Below, one piece after another: positions 15,901-21,660 of a DNA stretch of 59,901 nucleotides. The DNA is from Oligoflexia bacterium (GTDB lineage Bacteria > Bdellovibrionota > UBA1018 > CAIMNF01), in assembly GCA_903845155.1 (NCBI GenBank), contig CAIMWN010000011.1, positions 1 to 59,901 of the forward strand. Reading direction: 5' to 3'. Position 1 is the first letter of the stretch, and each line of letters starts with the position of its first letter. A program made the position numbers and the translations under genes. Under the pieces are notes generated by a model, which saw only the letters and a program-made list of their open reading frames with translations, had not been told where the DNA came from and ran no database searches.

Positions 15901-18900
15901 TTGCTTCGTTCGCTACCACTGTTGGAACCGGCTACTTATATGTGCGCACTTTTCTACCTTCTACCGGCGCAAGCGCATGCGAAATTAGTAACATCGCGAT
16001 TGCAGGCACGAATGCAACAGTTGCTAATTCATCAGACCCAGGTAATTATACAGTGAGCGCAACTGCTGCAAATACACAAGCAACACTCACCTGGACTGCA
16101 GCAACGAGCGCCACCTCATACACCATCCGATACGGCACTGCGAGTGGTGTGTACACCGGCACCGCACTCAACCAAACTTCTCCTGCTACGATCACAGGAT
16201 TAACCAACAACACGCCTTACTACTTCATGGTCTATGCAAACGATGCAACAGGCTCTACCCCTGCAACTTATGAAGTGAGCGCAACTCCGATTGCAAGCTT
16301 CAGTATTTCAAGCATCAGCGTTGGTGTGGGAACTGCGACCGTGAATTGGGGAGCAGCAAGTGGCGCGTCTTCTTATGCCATACAATATGGAACCACAAGC
16401 GGTACCTATACTACCACCGTTTCAGGGCAAACTACAGGTGCAACCATTTCTTCGCTCACTGGCGACACCACTTATTATTTCCGTGTTCAAGCAACAAATG
16501 CAAATAATGGGCTTACGAATAGTGCGGAAGTAAGCGCAATTCCAACACAAACATTTACTTACAACTGGCCATTCACCAACGGCACCACCGCAAGCTACAC
16601 ACCTAGCAGTGGAACTTGGGGTTCTTCTACTATGGACTTCACCTCGGCAGGTGTCTGCGAACTCACTCCTGCGTATCAAACAGACAGTAGCAGTAGTGCC
16701 ACTATCGGCTTTGGTGGTGGTACCTATGTTGGGACTACTTACACTACAGTTGCGGATGGAATAAGTTCTGGGTCTGCACTCCAAATGGGAAGCGATGGCA
16801 CGTGCAATGGCACGACTACAAATTGTAATGTGCTCAGTTCTGTTTGGACACCTAACTATTCTAATTTAGCCGGATATTGGAAATTTGATGGCTCAGGATC
16901 AATTGCTACAGGATCAAGTAATATTACCGCAACCGCGGGCTCAAACGGTAGCTCAAGCAATGCAAATGGCTCAGGCCTTGCGTATGTCAGCGGTAAACTC
17001 GGACAAGGAATTAGTTTTGATGGAATTGATGATTCCATTTCTCTCGGTACTCTAGGAAACTTTGGTTCATCTCTCAGTTCAGCATCTACTATTTCACTTT
17101 GGGTTAAAACCTCGTCCACTAGCAGTACCTCAAATTTTGGCTTTATCAATTCAGGTACCGCCACTTTGGTGAAAATAGATTTCAATGCTACCACCAACCT
17201 TTCTTACAGCGCAGGATCAACTGCATTTGAATTACGTGATGACACGGGTAAAGGTATTAATGGATCTATCGCCACCAATATCTACGATGGAAACTGGCAT
17301 CAAATCACATGGGTGATCAATGGCCCAGCTAACACTTTCACCATCTATGTCGATGGAACAAACGTTACCTTTACTTATGGCACTAAGACTACTCCTAGCA
17401 GTTTTTCGAATCTCGGGTATGCGTTTACAATAGGCGCAGAAAACAACAGAGGAGCAGTGCAAGGATTTTTTACAGGCTCCGTCGACGAAGTGGCGTTTTG
17501 GAGTGCCGGGCTCACCGCCACTCAAGTTGCGCAACTCTACAACAACCAAGCCGCTACCTACGGCGGTTCTTTCACTTCCCGCGTGATGGACGCCCTCTCT
17601 TCACAATCTTGGACTTCACTTGCGTGGACTCCAACGCTTCCATTTTATAAAGCACTACCTGACTACGCAAGCAGCGCCGTTCAAAATGAAACATCCACTG
17701 TGTACTCATCATTGAAAGGTGATACTCCGGCAACCGGCGATAATAATTTAATGACGGGAATTGTCGGGCTTTGGCATTTGGATGAAGCAGCAGGAACGAC
17801 TGGCGCAAATACGGTAATAGATCATTCAGGGCAGGGCAACAATGGGACACCGACAAGTGTGACTTTTGGCGGAACCGGAAAACTTAGCACTGCTGCAAGC
17901 TTTAATGGAACCAGTAGTTCGATCGCCATGGGAAGCGGCCCGGCATTAAATACTTTTTCAATATCAGCGTGGATAAATGCCTCCTCTGCAATTACTGCAA
18001 CATCAGTCATCGCGGGGAGAATGCAAGGTTCTGCTGGTGGAACCAAACATAACTACTATCTACTAATCGATGGGACCACAAAAAAACTTGATATCGGCTT
18101 TAGCAATGGCTCTACTTGGCCAACAGTCCTTGGAACTAATACCACTTGGACTATCGGCACCTGGTATCACGTGGTTGGCACTTACGATGGCACAACTTCC
18201 TTACTCTATATCAATGGTGTATCAGACCCAACAACATCAGGTGCGGCATCTGGAACGCCCAACACCGCCGGCTCATTCACTCTAGATATCGGAGCAGATA
18301 CACCTGAATCAGCTTACTACTTTCCTGGCTCAATTGATGAAGTTGCTATTTGGAACAAAGCTTTGAACGCCACCGAAGTGAAACAACTCTACCAACGCGG
18401 AGCCAGCCGCTTAAAATTCCAAGTCCGTACCTGTAGCGAAAACACTTGCACCACCGGCTCTCCAACCTGGCAAGGTCCAGATGGAACAACTGCAACATAC
18501 TTCTCAGAGTTAGATAATATGAGCACTCAAGCTGCCACACCAAGCGGAACCGTGAATGCTGGAGCTCCATCCATGACTCTACAAAATTATACAAGCCCAG
18601 TCGGTACGAATCGCTACTTCCAATACCGCACCATTTTTGAAAGCGACTCTTCAACTACTGCGCTCATGCCAGAATTAAAAGCAGTGACAGCAGGGCCAAA
18701 CCACTACGACACTTCCACTCCTACCGTATACGGCACGAGTGGCTCTGCTTATGTCACACTGACTGGCTTCACGGTTACTTTGGGCGGCAATGGCTGCGCC
18801 GGCACGGCTAAATATCAACTCTCTAAAGATCAGTCTACTTGGTATTATTGGAATGGCTCTGCTTGGGTAAGCGGTACTGCGTATGCATCCGCAAGTGACG

Positions 18901-19043
18901 CTGCCACCATCAATACCAACATCAGCACATTCCCGACCACCGCAGGTGTGGGCACCGGCACTATTTATGTCCGCGCGTACTTGCCTTCTACAGGAACCGC
19001 CGCCTGCGAAATTGATAATATTAATGTGACGGGGACGCAGTGA
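948..19043 (+). CDS. giant multidomain lipoprotein (Ig-like, FN3 and LamG/concanavalin-like repeats), about 6,030 aa
   Basis: A probable surface-anchored adhesin or glycan-binding protein. The N-terminus has a basic stretch, a hydrophobic helix and a lipobox (LLLTAC, about residue 54), implying lipid anchoring. Rough order: two bacterial Ig-like domains (86-290); 17 FN3 domains (290-1805), many ending in a TTYYFMVTA-type strand; three LamG-like domains (1898-2620), with WHHVVATV and IDEVAVW-type signatures; four FN3 (2845-3210); then three blocks of LamG pairs (3315-3800, 4296-4810, 5309-5823) separated by pairs of FN3. A conserved QLYQRGASR...KFQ.R.C module with cysteines follows every second LamG. 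No C-terminal sorting domain is seen; it ends in a Cys-containing beta module. TTG 948 is chosen because AGGAAAG (931-937) lies 10 bases upstream; TTG 939 in the same frame is too close to it. Cell adhesion through LamG/FN3 is family knowledge; the ligand is unknown. Confidence 0.93.
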   Translation: MKQISLKLQTKKVESESQKTHLSQLSFLRENCARGILFNFSLAIALLLTACSNPLGGGSGVSTISQVYNPGLPVGASHSDPQYSTIVANNTNVVADGVSKVNVTITLQDSNQNPIPNESPIFIATDTGSTNQYGACTKSNIYGISTCTFTSTKAETKTLSLVSPAAISGNSITFINGVATSITYLTQPTGGVAPSTVLPSQPSVKIMDAFGNTVTTGIDATAPISLSLTSGTGALTGTTTSNASGGIATFSGIAIDTMGANKVITATKAATAGSGSLSVASQNFDVNPNIPGAFTITSATSGGGQITLAWGDASNAASYTLKYGTASGTYGTIVSTSATSPYVITGLNNAGTYYFMVTAVNISGSTNATSEMVATPSTPPSAPTLTLAATPGTVGLSWTAATGTGPITYAVRRSSTSGSGYTTLTTGLSSTSYNDTTVANGTQYYYIVDASNAGGTSSSSEQTIKPINNFTISSLTQTGNGQIQIAWGNATGSSSYTVKYGTSTGVYGTTATSSATSPLTVSGLSNGNTYYFMVTANNSVGSGTSLNASGESSISLLAIPSAPASLTATATPGSVALSWTLVSGSGTLTYNVSRSTTSGSGYSVIASGLTSTSYTDSTVTNGTAYYYVVTLSNVSGTSPYSNEAAVKPIGTFTISALTVNGSGGLQVTFGSATGASTYTVKYGTTTGVYGSTASTSATSPYSITGLSPGTPYYVMVIANNAIGAGTSQNANIEISGTPLGSFTISSAVASSGQTALSWGSSSGATSYDVKYGTATGVYGTTFANTTSTSSTVTGLTNGTTYYLMITAKNATGSLNATSEVTTNPIAIPTIPASLTGVATHNQVALSWGASTGSGTITYTVYKSTTSGSGYSSIATSLSSPNYTDTSVTDGTVYYYVVTSSNAGGTSNNSAEFDAEPINNFSLSSLSTGNSTALLNWGAATGATSYDINYGTATGVYGLTASNQTSPGTVSSLTAGTTYYFRVTAKNSHHGLVTSNNELSGTPVSGFAITGLNQNGIGSAAISWSASSGSTSYDVKYGTSSGVYGTTLMNQTSPLSVAPLAAGQTYYFIVTANNGSGSTNSAESSVSLLTIPAAPSSLTATSAPASVALSWSAVAGPGTISYDVYRSTTSGTYGSALTTGLTSTNYTDTTASNGTTYYYVITANNISGESAHSNEISTRPISAFTISAVSINGAGALQVSWGAAAGAASYTLKYGTATGVYGTTVSTSATSPTTISSLTAGTTYYFMVVANNTVGAGTLVNATETTGVPMNSFSITGNTATTGQDALAWGASTGATSYDVKYGTATGVYGTTFANTTSTSSTVTGLTNGTTYYLMVTAKNGSGSLNASAEVVANPIAIPTTPTTLTGQGTHNNSALSWTASTGSGSITYNIYRSATSGSGYSKIASAVSTNYYNDAGATDGSVYYYVVTAQNAGGETAYSNEFDVEPINNFLLATAAPGNAQVALSWASATGATQYDVKYGTATGVYGTTITNQTSPKTVGTLTAGTTYYFSVTASNAHHGLVIATNELSAKPFSSFTITSVTQSSGTQVQVAWGASTGATSYDIQYGTTSGTYTTTVSNQTSPATVTGLSAGTTYYFMVTANNSSGSLNASSEVGISLIIPPSVPASLTAVASNTQVALTWGASSGAGTITYNVLRSTTSGSGYSAVSTAQSGTTFTDTGLSNGVAYYYVIQSSNIAGNSANSGEISGKPIAAFSISSVTTGITGATVVWAAPSGASTYTVYYSTTSGSAASGTAACAATSSTSCVVSGLTGGSTYYFTVLASNANNGAQYASAEGSTTVMSAVTYNWTFDTGTDSSYTFDSSKIALLTDGSAQVSSLQNLTPNDASNSNTTGFGAGTMSGVQWNSGSSKLTLNSSLDTGELNSTWTPQYSNIVGYWKLNGTTGSSITQGTDIPATIGPDGIFQNANASTYPLTGFTAGQQNQGITFDGTDDYITLGNTSALDFGTSTSFSVQVWTKWTSTTLGNFRVFSTGVSGNSNGILIWANTTSGIAGNIGLTLGAGGVTASAVSIYTNSAYNDGNWHHVVATVNQSTTLATLYVDGSPAAISKSSGTCGTISGTTINFNGCAINANHSNASSTIGARFDSSCFFPGSLDEIAVWKGALATSDVKTIYERQKAAYTGTLLSRVMNQGASSSWTALNWLSTLPFGKEIPNKTTYEDDTNYAGISSLTRGLTASWRFDDIAASTSVADVSLNAISGTATSVTFGGSGKINTDASFNGTSSYINISNPSSLTNLGPMTVSTWINPSTTSGMIYYKCVNNGTSGWDLYLTNGKIGFENCANGHNNAVVTSSTVSTGAWTHLLVTYDGSLTYGGVHIYINGVEASYSIQVSAGGSQTSDSSNSLTIGKGGSTDKAGTVAYYSGYLDEANIWNRILTSTEISTLYARTTSVDPALTSQLVGLWHLDEASGSSTVTDSSGNGNTGTVVSGTTLNTTGKVGTAATFNGSTGFIKIPNSATLDTNPTQLSIAAWAQTLTTNTYKIIYSAGNAGSHSAQVWINGGTAELFGNNTTLTSSKSVADGAWHHIVGVFNGTTGMLYVDGSLINSATMSISALGAYDNQIGGQCAGLGSTSCNALWNGSIDEVGVWSRALSATEVTQLYQRGANRTKFQMRVCTAADCSDDSTQANWKGPDGTNGTYFSELFNMGTQATTPSGNVLATSPAMTFANFTSLGNQTSQYLQYKAILESDSSSYSPDITSVSAGPARFDGSTPTIIPVNGPAYQALTGFSATVGPALCSGTAKYQLSRDKTTWYYYNSGWSSTTGGYSNASDVATINTNIASFATGVGTGTLYVKAYLPSDTTTACEIDSITVNAGDTSPSNSSNPGAFQLSSITDGTSQVILNWSASSGATSYTVCYGTTQALANACGSTYSAAAATSATITGLTNNTQYYFTVTANNASGSTASNPTSTIINSATPMATPSAPTALAATGGLANIGLTWTASTSSGTGAITYNILRSTTSGSGYTTLASGVATPAYTDLTALAGTTYYYVVSASNPGGTSANSSQVSAVSMSTFAISAVATNTTAVINWTAATGASATNYTVQYGTASGIYTTSATAQSQASGYTIPGLTNGTTYYVLVTANNTTGTARAQYEIQVKPIASFSIGSVTLGTSSVSVAWTAPTGASTYTIKYSTTSGQASASGTAVCAASTTSPCSVTGLTAGTTYYFVVAAINTANGAYTTNEVSAVPYQPFTYNNSFASGTSATDTIISSNIDVNSSNVLELTPAYQTDNSSSATVGFAAGTYVGTTYASVADGIGSGSALQMGNDGTCNGKTTNCNELSSTWTPEWASIVGVWHFDGTTGSVSSGTTTSDSSGNGNTGTWTNTGGSYVAGKLNNTAYFNGSSPYINIPNVPNVYSFNGAFSVSAWVKLSYLSQEDIVSNYTSTNSGFFLELNTSGQIRFTYKNSGTAIFDFTQTTALSTAQWYHIVAVYNPSLGTQNAVVYLNGSQMSVTANATTSISITNPLVIGSIDGGAQSLGRYFFGDIDEVGIWKNALSSNEVSQIYNSQLATYGGSFVSRVMDALTSQSWTSLAWTPTLPFYKALPDYASGAIQNETSTSYSSLATNTLMSNIAGLWHLDETSGTSISDSSGNSNTGTVTNVTLGASGKLNSSAYFNGTTSKAVIANSASLNPSTSLTISAWVYPTVSSQSTGIMYKWGTGSSNQFAFRLNSGAARITVAQSNQSVVAVNGGTTLPINQWSHVMAIANSAAGTLTLYVNGVTDGSTTYNGTLYTGGATPVPLSIGCQIDDAGSVCYNFLAGNLDEVALWSRALGTTEVQQLYQRGASRIKFQARSCSDSTCTTGSPTWKGPDGTANTYFSELDNMSTQAATPSGTVNATAPSMTLANYTSAIGSNRYFQYRTIFESDSATTTLMPELKAVTVGPNHYDTSDPATIPINGPQFTTLSGFTVTLGTNGCSSTPQFELSTDKVNWYYWNGSAWTATAPSFANSNTAAVVNTNIASFATTVGTGYLYVRTFLSSTGTSACEISNIAIAGANTTVSNSSDPGNFTATATAANTQATLTWTASTSATSYTIRYGTATGVYGTTLTNQTSPVTITGLTNNTPYYFMVYANDATGSTPATYEVSATPIASFSISSITVGVGTATVNWGAASGASSYAIQYGTTSGTYTTTLNAQTSGTTISSLTGGTTYYFRVQASNANNGLTNSAEVSTVPLQTFTFNDAFTSGTGSSNTISSSNVDVNSSNVLELTPAYQTDNSSSATVGFGGGTYAGISSYGTLTGESSSNGLKLGSDGTCDGRLNNCAELASTWAPQYANLTGYWKLNGTVGAIANSASIPATVGNNGTAVGTGMNYAAGQLYQGVSFNGGANGISVNPALATTQYNISVAGWFNSTSTGARQGLFDFLTTGGTSYFQAYLDATGKVNMQLGNGSGTCTYTSLVGTVGGYEDGNWHHYVYVRDYTAQKHYLYIDGKLNNSASDTRTCNLYTTTAYIGRDNNPYQLTGMVDDFAIWSTVLSAADVSTLYGFQASQRSYGGMYTSRVMDALTSQSWTSLAWTPTLPFYKALPDYASSAVQNETSTTYSSLQGDTPATGDNNLMTGIVGLWHLDEAAGTSGTGSVKDTSGQTNNGTPTSVTLGASGKFNTAATFNGTSSNIALGTPSSLAFGTTTSFTASAWFKTTATSGRIVGNGPGGYSTTGWGMILNGSTGVAILLGANTGVNTDSVSIYTSPTTNDGNWHLVTATFNQSTKKIIAYIDGLQSAITLQSSTCGSITANVVDYSACTKVTANYDSGGGTSANIGSHNTSSGYFNGSIDEVAVWNKVLNATEVKQLYQRGASRIKFQARSCNDSTCTTGSPTWKGPDGTANTYFSELDNMSTQAATPSGTVNATAPSMTLANYTSAIGSNRYFQYRTIFESDSATTTLMPELKAVTVGPNHYDTSDPATIPINGPQFTTLSGFTVTLGTNGCSSTPQFELSTDKVNWYYWNGSAWTATTPSFANSNTAAVINTNIASFATTVGTGYLYVRTFLPSTGASACEISNIAIAGTNATVANSSDPGNYTVSATAANTQATLTWTAATSATSYTIRYGTASGVYTGTALNQTSPATITGLTNNTPYYFMVYANDATGSTPATYEVSATPIASFSISSISVGVGTATVNWGAASGASSYAIQYGTTSGTYTTTVSGQTTGATISSLTGDTTYYFRVQATNANNGLTNSAEVSAIPTQTFTYNWPFTNGTTASYTPSSGTWGSSTMDFTSAGVCELTPAYQTDSSSSATIGFGGGTYVGTTYTTVADGISSGSALQMGSDGTCNGTTTNCNVLSSVWTPNYSNLAGYWKFDGSGSIATGSSNITATAGSNGSSSNANGSGLAYVSGKLGQGISFDGIDDSISLGTLGNFGSSLSSASTISLWVKTSSTSSTSNFGFINSGTATLVKIDFNATTNLSYSAGSTAFELRDDTGKGINGSIATNIYDGNWHQITWVINGPANTFTIYVDGTNVTFTYGTKTTPSSFSNLGYAFTIGAENNRGAVQGFFTGSVDEVAFWSAGLTATQVAQLYNNQAATYGGSFTSRVMDALSSQSWTSLAWTPTLPFYKALPDYASSAVQNETSTVYSSLKGDTPATGDNNLMTGIVGLWHLDEAAGTTGANTVIDHSGQGNNGTPTSVTFGGTGKLSTAASFNGTSSSIAMGSGPALNTFSISAWINASSAITATSVIAGRMQGSAGGTKHNYYLLIDGTTKKLDIGFSNGSTWPTVLGTNTTWTIGTWYHVVGTYDGTTSLLYINGVSDPTTSGAASGTPNTAGSFTLDIGADTPESAYYFPGSIDEVAIWNKALNATEVKQLYQRGASRLKFQVRTCSENTCTTGSPTWQGPDGTTATYFSELDNMSTQAATPSGTVNAGAPSMTLQNYTSPVGTNRYFQYRTIFESDSSTTALMPELKAVTAGPNHYDTSTPTVYGTSGSAYVTLTGFTVTLGGNGCAGTAKYQLSKDQSTWYYWNGSAWVSGTAYASASDAATINTNISTFPTTAGVGTGTIYVRAYLPSTGTAACEIDNINVTGTQ
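10668..19040 (+). repeat. three-copy, roughly 3-kb in-frame tandem repeat inside the giant gene
   Basis: Three long units start at the same landmark (protein LTPAYQTD) at 10668, 13620 and 16662, giving spacings of 2,952 and 3,042 bases. Each unit encodes LamG, a SRVMDAL...LPFYKALPDY linker, a second LamG, a Cys-containing KFQ.R.C module and, except in the last copy, an FN3 pair. The first 47 bases of copies 1 and 2 appear identical. The stretch from 12,361 to 13,500 closely matches 15,388 to 16,530 at DNA level. This points to recent segmental duplication or ongoing recombination, on top of the older domain-level repetition in the proximal half. Confidence 0.85.
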
Positions 19044-19051
19044 GATTTACA

Positions 19052-20188
19052 TCACTTAAGGATCGACTGAAGCATCGCGCTCAAACCCAACATTTTAAGA
19101 TTTTGAGCGAAATTTTGAGTTTCTGTTTTAGGATTCACAATAAAAACTTTAGCTTCAGGGAACTTCTGAAGAAAAGACTGTGCGCTCCCAAGGGCTTTAG
19201 GTGATGCCTCTTCGTCAGGAACAAAAATGAATCCATAGTGAAACTTTTTTGTTTTGAGGACCAAATCAACCTCGGCTCCCCCACGCGTTCTGTACTGATA
19301 AAATTCATGCGCACCGGGAAATTGAAATTGTGCTGATACTCTTAAATTCGACCACGTGATCCGAATTAAATCCTGAATCACCTGCGGAGGAGTTGAGGCC
19401 ATGAGAAAACTTGCCTCACCCGCATCTTCAAATAAAACGGTGTAACGACCACTACCACCCATAATAGGAATTAGGCGAATTAAAAAGAGAGCCTCAAACG
19501 CACTGACTAGCTTTCTCACTGTTGGAATAGAAACTCGGGTTATCCTAGCAACAGAACTATAATTTAAAGGCGAACCCTGCCCGTGCGCCAACTCTGCCAA
19601 TACGCGCCTTGTTGCCGTAGTAGACAATGAGGTTTGAAGAACTAACTGCAGATCTCTACCTAAAAGTGTATCCAAATATGCAGAAAACAATTGATTCCTC
19701 ATTGAAGGAGTCCTCGTAAACATGGGACGCGGTAACCCCCCACTTTCAAGGTAATGAAGTGGGTTCTTAAAACTCCCACCGGCCTCTTGAATTGAAAAGG
19801 GCAAAAGTTCTTGAATTAAAATCCTACCGGTCAACGACTCTCTAATCTGTTTTCTTGACGTAAAGCGAACGGAGCCCGACAAAATAAATGATCCCGGCTT
19901 TGGATTTTTACGAATAAACTCCTTAATGGCCGGAAACACTTCGGGAGCAAACTGACACTCATCAATAATCATGAGCCCATCCTTTGCTTGTGCGATGAAT
20001 GCTTTAGGATTATTTCTCGCCACGTCCAAGGTAGCACCATCATCAAAAGTAAAATATTGGGCATTTTTAAATTGCCCTAGGAGCGTGGTCTTCCCCACTT
20101 GTCTGTGGCCAAAAAGTGCTACAGCAGGGCTAAAACGTAACATTTTCTTTAGGGATTCCCCTACTAGTCTTGCTCTTTCATGCGGCAT
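19052..20188 (-). CDS. AAA-type ATPase with DUF4143 C-terminal domain
   Basis: An ATP-binding protein of the AAA_14/DUF4143 family, 378 aa, typical length. Walker A is GHRQVGKTT (about residues 27-35), Walker B is LMIIDECQ (about 71-78), and a sensor-like SGSVRFTSR follows. The C-terminal half contains GGAEVDLVLK, the nuclease-like fold motif usual in DUF4143. Cellular roles in this widespread, often horizontally transferred family are poorly defined. The gene stands alone, convergent with the giant lipoprotein gene (8 bases between stops), and next to a toxin remnant, which fits an accessory island. An inverted repeat lies just upstream of its start. Confidence 0.88.
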   Translation of the reverse strand: MPHERARLVGESLKKMLRFSPAVALFGHRQVGKTTLLGQFKNAQYFTFDDGATLDVARNNPKAFIAQAKDGLMIIDECQFAPEVFPAIKEFIRKNPKPGSFILSGSVRFTSRKQIRESLTGRILIQELLPFSIQEAGGSFKNPLHYLESGGLPRPMFTRTPSMRNQLFSAYLDTLLGRDLQLVLQTSLSTTATRRVLAELAHGQGSPLNYSSVARITRVSIPTVRKLVSAFEALFLIRLIPIMGGSGRYTVLFEDAGEASFLMASTPPQVIQDLIRITWSNLRVSAQFQFPGAHEFYQYRTRGGAEVDLVLKTKKFHYGFIFVPDEEASPKALGSAQSFLQKFPEAKVFIVNPKTETQNFAQNLKMLGLSAMLQSILK

Positions 20189-20229
20189 AGTGGTTTCATC
20201 TTAATGAATGAGAAGGCACCTGTCAAATC

Positions 20230-20253
20230 GTAAAATACCATTGTCGATTTTAC
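20230..20253. promoter_or_regulatory. inverted repeat upstream of the DUF4143 ATPase gene
   Basis: GTAAAAT (20230-20236) and ATTTTAC (20247-20253) form a 7-bp inverted repeat with a 10-base spacer, 42-65 bases upstream of the ATPase start. Position and symmetry suit an operator or autoregulatory site. This is inference. Confidence 0.35.
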
Positions 20254-20305
20254 ATAACTAAAATATTGTCAGCACCCCTCCTCTGCCGGAGGCAGAAATG
20301 ATTAT

Positions 20306-20464
20306 ATTCGGGCAATAGAGTTCGGAAAACTATTACAATATAGCCCCAAAGGACTTCGCCGATTTCACTTAGGTGATTACAGTGTGAGTTTTCAAATTGA
20401 TGATAGAAGTAAGATCGTTTTGATTGTCAAAATTGGTCATCAAAAAGAAGTTTACGAAGGATAG
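20306..20464 (+). pseudogene. RelE/ParE-family toxin remnant (C-terminal fragment)
   Basis: The plus strand encodes a C-terminal RelE-type signature ending at TAG 20462-20464: RRFHLGDYSVSFQIDD, then KIVLIVKIGHQKEVY. This matches the usual RLR.GDYR..Y.I.D....VLI..IGHR..VY pattern of the family. The frame is open only back to a stop at 20255-20257, contains no ATG, GTG or TTG start, and covers about half a toxin. No antitoxin gene is seen next to it. Its 3' end overlaps the end of the MFS gene by 13 bases. Most likely a decayed toxin-antitoxin locus. Confidence 0.65.
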
Positions 20465-21660
20465 TACTCCTTCAAAAAACCCAAAACCAACACGCCCATT
20501 AACGCACCAATCGCTCCATAAACAAAAGTAGCCGCCGACCCGTAATGATCCCAAAGTAAACCCGCAACAAAACTTGCGAAGACTGTAGATACTCCGGTCA
20601 CGGCGCCCAAAACCCCTACGCCCGTGGCCTTTAACTCGGCCGGAACCAAATCAACCGCAAGCGCCTTGCCTACCCCGTCTGTCGCACCCATGTACAAACC
20701 ATAAACACCGAACAACAGCCAAAATTGCCACAATTGTATCGCCTGCGAAAACCCAAGGTAAACGAGTGCAAATACAAATAAGCCACCCATCAAAACATAT
20801 TTTCTCTTCATTTGATCAGAGAGGCGGCCAAGGTAGGGGCTCGAGAGTGCATAAACCACATTGTAAAAGCAGTATAAAAAAATCGTAGTTGAAAGTGAAA
20901 CTCCGCTTTGCTTGGTGCGAAGAATTAAAAAAACATCACTCGAGTTCGTCAGCGAAAATAAAGTCCAACCCAGGAAATAAGTTTTAAACCCAGAGTTGCG
21001 AAGCACATCGCGTGCAGGTTTCTTCACGGCCTGTGTTGATGTTGGTTTTTTACTTGTGCTCTCTTTAATGAAGAAAGTAATCAATACAGCGAGTAGTCCA
21101 GGAATTAAGGCCCAAAAATAAAGTGAGCGCAGAGAATGAGGACTCGCCGCCAAAAACAAAACTGCAATTAAAGGCCCAATAATGGCGCCCATGGTATCCA
21201 TGAGCCGGTGCCAACCAAAAGCTTCGCCCTGTGAATCGGCATCAATGGAATCAGATAAAAGCGCATCACGAGGGGCATTTCTAATACCCTTCCCTGATCT
21301 ATCTAATCCACGTGCGAAAAAAACGTGAGTCCATGAGCTCGAAAACCCAATGAGGGGTTTTGAAATCGCGGCGATAAAATATCCCGCAGTAATGAAAACT
21401 CGCCTCTTCCCGGTGCGATCAGACCACACTCCACCGTAGGCCTTGAATAAACTCGCCATTGCCTCAGCAAACCCTTCAGTCAAACCTACCGACACCATCG
21501 AGGCGCCCAAGGTTGCAGTCAAAAAGATAGGCGTTATAGGATAAAGCATCTCGCTCGATACATCGGCGAAGAAAGAAATAATCCCTAATTTAATAACCGT
21601 TTGACTGAGTGCTGACTTACGCCAAATGTCCAAGAACAATTCCTGTGGCGACGGAAACAT
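20452..21660 (-). CDS. major facilitator superfamily transporter
   Basis: A 402-aa, about 12-helix inner-membrane transporter. The cytoplasmic loop between helices 2 and 3 carries the MFS motif as GGVWSDRTGKRR, and a second copy follows helix 8 (LGRLSDQMKRK). DRSGKGIRNAPRDAL is a segment often seen in a subgroup of bacterial MFS permeases of unknown substrate. Last gene of the proS-pyrF-rlmB-MFS series on the minus strand. Its ATG lies 44 bases inside the end of the methyltransferase gene, so translation is probably coupled. Substrate cannot be inferred. Confidence 0.85.
   Translation of the reverse strand: MFPSPQELFLDIWRKSALSQTVIKLGIISFFADVSSEMLYPITPIFLTATLGASMVSVGLTEGFAEAMASLFKAYGGVWSDRTGKRRVFITAGYFIAAISKPLIGFSSSWTHVFFARGLDRSGKGIRNAPRDALLSDSIDADSQGEAFGWHRLMDTMGAIIGPLIAVLFLAASPHSLRSLYFWALIPGLLAVLITFFIKESTSKKPTSTQAVKKPARDVLRNSGFKTYFLGWTLFSLTNSSDVFLILRTKQSGVSLSTTIFLYCFYNVVYALSSPYLGRLSDQMKRKYVLMGGLFVFALVYLGFSQAIQLWQFWLLFGVYGLYMGATDGVGKALAVDLVPAELKATGVGVLGAVTGVSTVFASFVAGLLWDHYGSAATFVYGAIGALMGVLVLGFLKEYYPS

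Noticed and set aside
1547-18654. Many open frames of 60-160 codons on both strands inside the giant gene (for example 9544-10029 plus, 14576-14938 minus, 16422-16784 minus).
   Set aside because: They arise from the Thr/Ser/Gly-rich repeated coding sequence, lack ribosome sites, and overlap a frame with clear domain content.
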